Assembly (NCBI GenBank): GCA_008828725.1
Contig: MEHQ01004417.1
Location: 62,001-126,000, forward strand
DNA: 64,000 nucleotides
Reading direction: 5' to 3'
Source of the DNA: Saccharina japonica
Lineage: Eukaryota; Sar; Phaeophyceae; Laminariales; Laminariaceae
A model generated the notes under the pieces. That model saw only the letters and a list, made by a program, of their open reading frames with translations, did not search any database and was not told the origin of the DNA. Shown here piece by piece: positions 62,701 through 64,000 of the stretch (position 1 is its first letter; every line of letters starts with the position of its first letter). The position numbers and the translations under genes are program-made.

Positions 62701-63708
62701 ACCATAGTAGTACTATTACAGAGAACCATAGTATATAGGACCATATACTGTTTGTTAGTAAAAATAGGTAAATATGGAAGCCTACTGTCGTAGAGTCCCA
62801 AAGGTCCCAAGTGATGTGGTAGCTTTGACCCGCTACCGAGGGCTGCACGTTTTCTTCCTTATATTTGGGGCAAGGAGAGAGCCCTCCACGTTGGGTTAGC
62901 AGCGTGGAGAAGAGATAGATCGAGTGAGGTTCGGGCGGGCAAACAAGGCCCGTCTCGACTTCAAGGAGGCTCGGTTATCAAGCCGAGTTCTCCGGTTCTC
63001 GACCATTCTACGAACTTTCCCCAAAACCTGTCCTCCACATATATATATATATATGTATATTGTCTGTACCGTACTCGTAGGTCCTATTTACTAAGCCCCC
63101 CTATTGATACGACCTCGGGCGCATGAGGGGGCCTAGCACAGGCGGGCAGGATCAGGGTGTTGGAGCGCTCCTCATGTAGACATAAACCACGTATATATTA
63201 TCGTCGGACCTCGCAGGCCACCATCGAGGCGAAGCGCGCAAGTCAAGTCAAGGGGGAGAAACCAGGCACTCATTTATACCTCAATAAAGCCTTACCAAGT
63301 ATATAAACTCCCCAATATATGTAACCGTCATCGTAACTGCTGTATCGAGTACAAGCACAATCAATACCCCCCCCGTAATAACAGATAAGACGTGCCCGTA
63401 GCTTTCTGATTGGTCATTTTTTTGGCTGGATTTTTTTATTGGTGTAAATTCCTACTACGAGTACTCGTACTGCTTACGAGTACAATATTATACGTGCACC
63501 AGTCGACGACGCGGCTTATTTTCTTGTTTTTATTTTTTTAATGATCTCTGCTCTGCTCTGTTGTGCGGCCTTCGCGTATGTAGGGCCGGCTACTGGAGGA
63601 TGGGAACGCGGGAAAGGTGGGCCGAGAGCGAGGAGGCGGAGGAGATAGGAAGTGTCGCCAAATTCATGCTGCGTACCGCACGCACCGACCCCAGAGCTTT
63701 CGCTTCAG
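45531..63708 (+). CDS. MORN-repeat protein, at least 15 exons, 3' end uncertain
   Basis: Model: 45531-45620, 47099-47160, 47942-48020, 49148-49337, 49840-49976, 50277-50377, 50767-50841, 51599-51629, 52033-52151, 53899-54000, 56616-56680, 58088-58115, 58979-59111, 59736-59845, 63584-63708. All phases agree, giving about 482 residues. Almost the whole product is a string of MORN repeats (Y-x-G-x-W/F … G-x-G … NG). MORN proteins act as membrane-linked or axonemal scaffolds; radial-spoke and other flagellar proteins use them, so a flagellar role is plausible but inferred. No other domain is visible, so no symbol is given. It starts directly opposite the jouberin gene. Introns carry SINE, MITE and poly(C) elements. 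The last exon could instead read through to a TAA at 63732-63734. Confidence 0.85.
45763..45833. mobile_element. MITE family 2 copy
   Basis: AACGTGTCCGTAAATGTAAG … TTTCTTACATTTACGGACAC, in MORN intron 1. Confidence 0.75.
46332..46680 (-). mobile_element. tRNA-derived SINE copy, full length
   Basis: On the minus strand a tRNA-like head (A-box-like GTGGGCTAGCAGG, B-box-like GAGTTCGAGCC) is followed within about 80 bp by the shared body and an A-rich tail that reads as T on the plus strand. Lies in MORN intron 1. Confidence 0.8.
46936..47040 (+). repeat. Local intron duplication, copy 1
   Basis: CTCTGGACCCTGGATGGGTT … TTACTGTCGATGGTGTTCCT … CCATCGCACGTGCTGCTACT. The same 105 bp recurs at 48077-48180 in a later MORN intron. 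Confidence 0.8.
47099..47160 (+). CDS. MORN gene exon 2
   Basis: Acceptor GGAAGGTAG, donor CAGTAC|GTGAGT. Encodes GEFVDGLREGQGILTYINGS plus 2 nt; joined to the next exon it gives INGSTYNGQF, a perfect MORN repeat. Intron 1 (45621-47098) contains a MITE, a SINE and half of a local duplication. Confidence 0.85.
47942..48020 (+). CDS. MORN gene exon 3
   Basis: Acceptor TTTGTGCAG, donor GGAAAG|GTACCG. Encodes YNGQFKANQAHGSGCMKYGP then IIENGK: one MORN repeat and the start of the next. Confidence 0.88.
48077..48180 (+). repeat. Local intron duplication, copy 2
   Basis: CTCTGGACCCTGGATGGGTT … GTCGATGGTGCTCCGTCCTC … TGCTGCTACTACTACTTTG. Near-identical to 46936-47040. Confidence 0.8.
48190..48260 (+). 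repeat. GCCATCCGACAATGTGCAGCA repeat family
   Basis: TTGCCATCTGACAATGTGTA, GCATGAGCTTCAACATTGAT, AACTCAGAAGCATTCCC. Related copies near 14039, 48995, 52280, 54290 and 57122, most followed by a C-rich run and TTGATCACTCATAAAA. Enriched in MORN introns. Confidence 0.6.
48336..48535 (+). mobile_element. MITE family 1 copy with nested MITE family 2
   Basis: Family 1 core (AGTAAATAGAACCAAATAGT … GTGTGTACCGTAGGTCC) is split by an 82 bp family 2 element. The right end ACTACATTAGCCCACCCCGT matches the copy at 60391 rather than the usual ACTATGGTCCCCC, so there are two subfamilies. Confidence 0.8.
48389..48470. mobile_element. MITE family 2 copy nested in family 1
   Basis: ACCACTCTGTCCCGAAATAT … ATTTAGGGACAGAGTGGT; cleanest copy of the family, with near-perfect ends. 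Confidence 0.85.
49148..49337 (+). CDS. MORN gene exon 4
   Basis: Acceptor ACCTGTAG, donor CAATG|GTAAGA. Encodes RVYEGGWERGQRKGEGVLHT and QVYEGHFDADLYHGPGIL, then DGQWKWGRLN. About two and a half MORN repeats. Confidence 0.92.
49393..49620 (+). mobile_element. tRNA-derived SINE copy, 3' decayed
   Basis: Head GTCGCCCCGGTGGTCTAACA with B box GGGTTCGAGTCTCC, then the CACAATTCGACGAGAGTTGA junction. The body is lost after GGGAAAGAAAG. A standalone tRNA gene is unlikely because the acceptor stem does not pair. Confidence 0.7.
49840..49976 (+). CDS. MORN gene exon 5
   Basis: Acceptor TTATGACAG, donor AGGCAG|GTGAGA. Encodes YKGGLKYAGSMLNSEFHGKG then RLVFGKNGGWYEGHYRLGRQ. Two MORN repeats; phase matches both neighbours. 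Confidence 0.92.
50277..50377 (+). CDS. MORN gene exon 6
   Basis: Acceptor CTCCGCTAG, donor GAGCGG|GTAAGC. Encodes DGVGIRKYANGNLYEGSFSE then GEVDGEGTMRYASG. Two canonical MORN repeats. Confidence 0.92.
50620..50705. repeat. CCCTCC-rich tract before MORN exon 7
   Basis: C/T-only sequence over 85 bp, ending about 60 bp upstream of the acceptor. Confidence 0.85.
50767..50841 (+). CDS. MORN gene exon 7
   Basis: Acceptor GATGGGCAG, donor GCGACAG|GTAAAG. Encodes DVYVGEWKRGQKEGKGVLSS then ANGD. One MORN repeat. Preceded by a CCCTCC-rich tract. Confidence 0.9.
50985..51075 (+). repeat. CCCCTTAAGAACTGGTCCCAC end, left copy
   Basis: CCCCTTAAGAACTGGTCCCA … CTACTTGGAATTAGTGTGGG … TTTTTTCAGTTTTGAA. An inverted partner lies at 53665-53745. 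TTAA next to CCC recalls piggyBac-like ends, but coding exons lie between the two, so they are more likely separate elements. The inner block ACTTGGAATTAGTGTGG recurs at 4990-5050, 10998-11040 and 34345-34390. Confidence 0.55.
51599..51629 (+). CDS. MORN gene exon 8 (31 bp, unusual donor)
   Basis: Acceptor CACCGTGTAG after a C-rich tract. Encodes YEGDFFRGKM. Phase with exon 9 needs the exon to end after ATG, where the intron would start with GC (ATG|GCACCC). The GT donor a few bases on breaks phase. The start is secure, the end is not. Confidence 0.6.
51724..51890 (-). repeat. Poly(C)-ended repeat A-type, reverse
   Basis: 18 G, then TACTCATTAGCCGCATGTCG … TTTACAATGCCGGGACAAGA … GGCATTGCTTGTACCAAAGC. 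Confidence 0.7.
52033..52151 (+). CDS. MORN gene exon 9
   Basis: Acceptor TGCACTAG, donor GGCAG|GTGAAT. Encodes GDYMATCEGIGHDVRYPLPN then GLRHGYGKRFWANGATYDG. The second half is a canonical MORN repeat; the first half is degenerate. Confidence 0.88.
53665..53745 (-). repeat. CCCCTTAAGAACTGGTCCCAC end, right copy
   Basis: Reverse of the block at 50985: TTCAGAACTGAAAAACGTGT … CAAGTAGATTGTCCCC … GGACCAGTTCTTAAGGGGT. Confidence 0.55.
53899..54000 (+). CDS. MORN gene exon 10
   Basis: Acceptor CTGGACAG, donor GGGGAG|GTGTCA. Encodes WQDGRMEGKGVHVCAEGSRY then EGEFRANYRHGEG. Two MORN repeats. The frame stays open past the donor, but phase with exon 11 supports this end. Confidence 0.87.
54075..54160 (-). 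repeat. Poly(C)-ended repeat B-type, reverse
   Basis: GGGGGGGCGTACTCATTTGT … GACCATTGACCACGCACCCC … TTTCGAGACGGAGCAC. Confidence 0.65.
54521..55211. mobile_element. Palindromic DNA element, GAGCTGGG ends, 691 bp
   Basis: Terminal inverted repeats GAGCTGGGTCAGCCAA and GAGCTGGGCCAGCCAA, flanked on both sides by GTAC. An inner inverted pair (GGCCATGCCCCGACCAATTT near 54560 and its complement near 54806) suggests a nested or compound structure. Lies in MORN intron 10. Confidence 0.65.
56218..56303. mobile_element. MITE family 2 copy
   Basis: TACCACTCTGTCTCGAAATA … TTTCAAAGGACAGAGGTA with TA at both ends. Confidence 0.75.
56385..56480 (+). repeat. Poly(C)-ended repeat B-type
   Basis: GTGCTCCGTCTCGAAAGGGG … GTCAATGACCAAGTG … AGCAAATGAGTACG then about 20 C. 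Confidence 0.7.
56616..56680 (+). CDS. MORN gene exon 11
   Basis: Acceptor AAATCCAG, donor AAGCTTG|GTGCGT. Encodes CPLGFIHAGRGFCVYEGGWK then L plus 1 nt. Followed by a (GACA)n repeat. Intron 10 (54001-56615) holds the 691 bp palindromic element. Confidence 0.8.
56694..56762. repeat. (GACA)n microsatellite
   Basis: CAGACAGACAGACAGACAGA array 15 bp after the MORN exon 11 donor. Confidence 0.9.
56858..57035 (+). repeat. Poly(C)-ended repeat A-type
   Basis: GATGCAGCTCACCCTTCGTG … GCTCCGTCCCGGCATTGTAG … AACTGAAGTAC then C run. Confidence 0.7.
57690..57850. repeat. (GGGTC)n inverted repeat
   Basis: Seven GGGTC units followed after GGTTAAGATAC by CCCGACCCGACCCAACCCGA and CCCGACCC: a simple-repeat hairpin in MORN intron 11. 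Confidence 0.85.
58088..58115 (+). CDS. MORN gene exon 12: 28 bp microexon
   Basis: Acceptor CATCATTCAG after a (CATC)n tract, donor TTCAG|GTGCGT. Encodes HWEGRGRF. It joins WKLG of exon 11 to RDGWGSS of exon 13 in phase and completes a MORN repeat. Too short to be found from open frames. Confidence 0.7.
58349..58425. mobile_element. MITE family 2 copy
   Basis: TACTACTCTGACCCTAAATA … TAAACCGGGTCAGAGTGGTA. Confidence 0.78.
58720..58922. repeat. 200 bp CCCTCCT pyrimidine tract
   Basis: Nearly pure C/T on the sense strand, ending about 55 bp before the acceptor of MORN exon 13. Confidence 0.9.
58979..59111 (+). CDS. MORN gene exon 13
   Basis: Acceptor ACCGGTACAG, preceded by about 200 bp of CCCTCCT repeats; donor CGACAG|GTACAT. 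Encodes DGWGSSVLMLDHERGDPRRM, then FIGGVGGLYRVLKYCGQWND. Degenerate MORN repeats. Confidence 0.82.
59145..59292. repeat. CAATAGG palindrome cluster
   Basis: AACAATAGGTTATTG, GAACCTATTGATCG, AGCAATAGGTATCGATAGG and CCAATAGGCTATTGTCC: at least eight CAATAGG/CCTATTG copies in both orientations. A similar CAATAGG motif starts the duplication at 2653. Could fold into a complex hairpin. Confidence 0.75.
59395..59483. mobile_element. MITE family 2 copy, one end decayed
   Basis: Right half ATATTTAGGTACAGAGTGGT is clear; the left half has lost the ACTCTGTCCC end. Confidence 0.5.
59736..59845 (+). CDS. MORN gene exon 14
   Basis: Acceptor ATCGCACAG with a poly(C) run 40 bp upstream; donor GCCAG|GTGCGC. 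Encodes GFGVAEYANGDRVIGSFVGT then FLQGYGVFVFGSSGMA. Two MORN repeats. Confidence 0.9.
59851..60060 (-). mobile_element. SINE copy, tRNA head missing
   Basis: Reverse of the shared body: CATCCCATTTATTGTCTTCG … TCGTAACTCAGGTCCGGGGT … ATTACGGTACGTAC … TCGTCAACTCGCGCAGAATA. Begins just after the MORN exon 14 donor. Confidence 0.75.
60391..60506 (+). mobile_element. MITE family 1 copy, ACCCCGTTA-ended subfamily
   Basis: ATTACGGGGGATCATAGTAA to ACTACATTAGCCCACCCCGT. Shares its variant right end with 48336-48535. Confidence 0.82.
60745..60880 (+). mobile_element. SINE fragment
   Basis: CGAACCGTAGTGGGGAGGAA … GCCCACTTTGTGACC … AAGTGGGATGGAG plus A-rich tail; only the 3' half remains. Confidence 0.6.
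60953..61329 (-). mobile_element. MITE family 1 copy with nested Harbinger-like MITE
   Basis: GTTACGGGGGACCTCATAGT at the left and CTATATGGTCCCCCGTAG at the right, with the core in reverse orientation. The element at 61048-61305 interrupts it within the TCCTATTTA|CTATGG end. Confidence 0.8.
61048..61305. mobile_element. PIF/Harbinger-like MITE, TTA duplication
   Basis: Ends GGGCCATTCTTATCG and, inverted, GGGTCGTTCTTATCG; flanked by TTA at 61045-61047 and 61306-61308. A 3 bp TTA duplication with G-rich TIRs is typical of PIF/Harbinger (family knowledge). The interior is an A/T-rich imperfect palindrome built on TTTCCAATATT. 258 bp, no coding capacity. Confidence 0.75.
61725..61900. repeat. 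CACTATAGAGGGACCACT family, further copy
   Basis: AGTGGTCCCTTTATAGTGGC … CACACTGGTCAATCCCATCT … GTGCCAGGCGATTTCACAGG, matching 18100-18530. Confidence 0.6.
61951..62551. mobile_element. Palindromic DNA element, second copy of the GAGCTGGG family
   Basis: Left end GGTTGGGCTGGCCAAGAATA and right end, inverted, GAGCTGGGCTGGCCAAGAAC. Inner inverted pair GATTGCCAACTGCACCATTT / AAATGGTGCAGTTGGCAATC (centred near 62120) makes most of the 600 bp able to fold back. A GTA duplication is possible. Confidence 0.65.
62687..63105 (+). mobile_element. MITE family 1 copy split by a 270 bp insert
   Basis: ACCATAGTATATAGGACCAT … AAAATAGGTAAATAT ends near 62777. The MITE resumes at 63057 with ATTGTCTGTACCGTACTCGT and TAGGTCCTATTTACTA. 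The insert (62778-63050) is GC-richer and begins near GGAAGCCTACTGTCGTAGAG. Confidence 0.6.
62778..63290. other. Possible LTR-like fragments
   Basis: The insert at 62778-63050, and the stretch 63110-63290 beyond the MITE end, are GC-richer and carry CTCAATAAAGCC near 63280, like an LTR polyadenylation region. No tRNA primer-binding site, polypurine tract or paired LTR was recognised, so this is weak. Confidence 0.25.
63584..63708 (+). CDS. MORN gene exon 15 (end uncertain)
   Basis: Acceptor GCGTATGTAG, phase matches exon 14. Encodes AGYWRMGTRERWAESEEAEE then IGSVAKFMLRTARTDPRAFA. After TCAG the next bases are GCACGT, a possible GC donor; otherwise the frame reads ten more codons to TAA at 63732-63734. 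A GT at 63724 is a third option. The C-rich stretch near 63930-64000 could precede a further exon. Confidence 0.65.
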
Positions 63709-64000
63709 GCACGTTTTATATCAGTATAGGTTAACTGACCCTTTTAGGGCTACACCCCCCCCTTTTTGGGGGGGGGGGATCCGTGGACTTGAAGAGTCAT
63801 ATTTGTGTTTCTGTCACGTGCATTACCAACAGGGTCTAAAACGGACTGTTATGGTGTATGTAGTGAATTGTTATGGTATCCCCGCTATTGTTTTGGAGGC
63901 GTTTAAGGCAAGCAACATATGGTTACGCCCCCCCCCCCCCCCCCCTCCCCGCCCCTGCCACTGCCGCCGATGCTGCCGCCACCCCACGCGCACGCGCTCG

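Overview
The window is nuclear DNA from a eukaryote with a repeat-dense, intron-rich genome. Exons of 28 to 1,281 bp are separated by introns of about 0.3 to 4 kb. Introns are packed with microsatellites, homopolymer C or G runs, small inverted-repeat transposons and a tRNA-derived SINE. The recognisable genes point to a flagellated protist or alga: a jouberin (AHI1)-type transition-zone protein, a MORN-repeat protein and a TRP-type channel. The style fits a stramenopile such as a brown alga, but this is inference; no rRNA, plastid or other taxonomic marker is present. Two short N runs (8882-8902 and 21789-21801) interrupt low-complexity sequence.

Three protein genes can be rebuilt by joining exons whose splice sites and reading phases agree. 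Gene 1 (+, enters from the left and stops at 12636) encodes a TRP-family cation channel. Helices S1-S4 and S6, two extra hydrophobic segments and a low-complexity/coiled-coil tail are found, but no exon for S5 and the pore. Gene 2 (-, 45175 down to 14595) is an apparently complete jouberin/AHI1-like gene of 19 exons and about 1,532 codons. It has a disordered N-terminus, a C2-like central region, a seven-bladed WD40 propeller and a short helical tail. Gene 3 (+, starts 45531, reaches at least 63708) is a protein made largely of MORN repeats, in 15 exons.

Genes 2 and 3 are head to head with only 355 bp between their start codons, so they probably share a promoter. Genes 1 and 2 converge, with about 2 kb between their stop codons. 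The TRP, jouberin and MORN families all have ciliary members, so the cluster may be flagellum-related (inference).

The most striking non-coding feature is a 2.9 kb element at 34488-37391. It has terminal inverted repeats of about 1.06 kb and a perfect 9 bp target-site duplication, and lies in a jouberin intron 50 bp from an exon. Other mobile families are a TA-flanked MITE with at least 12 copies that is a favoured landing site for other elements; a second, shorter TA-flanked MITE; a PIF/Harbinger-like MITE with a TTA duplication; a palindromic family bounded by GAGCTGGG ends; a tRNA-headed SINE; and an unusual family whose copies end in poly(C). Many acceptor sites are preceded by pyrimidine simple repeats in transcript orientation.
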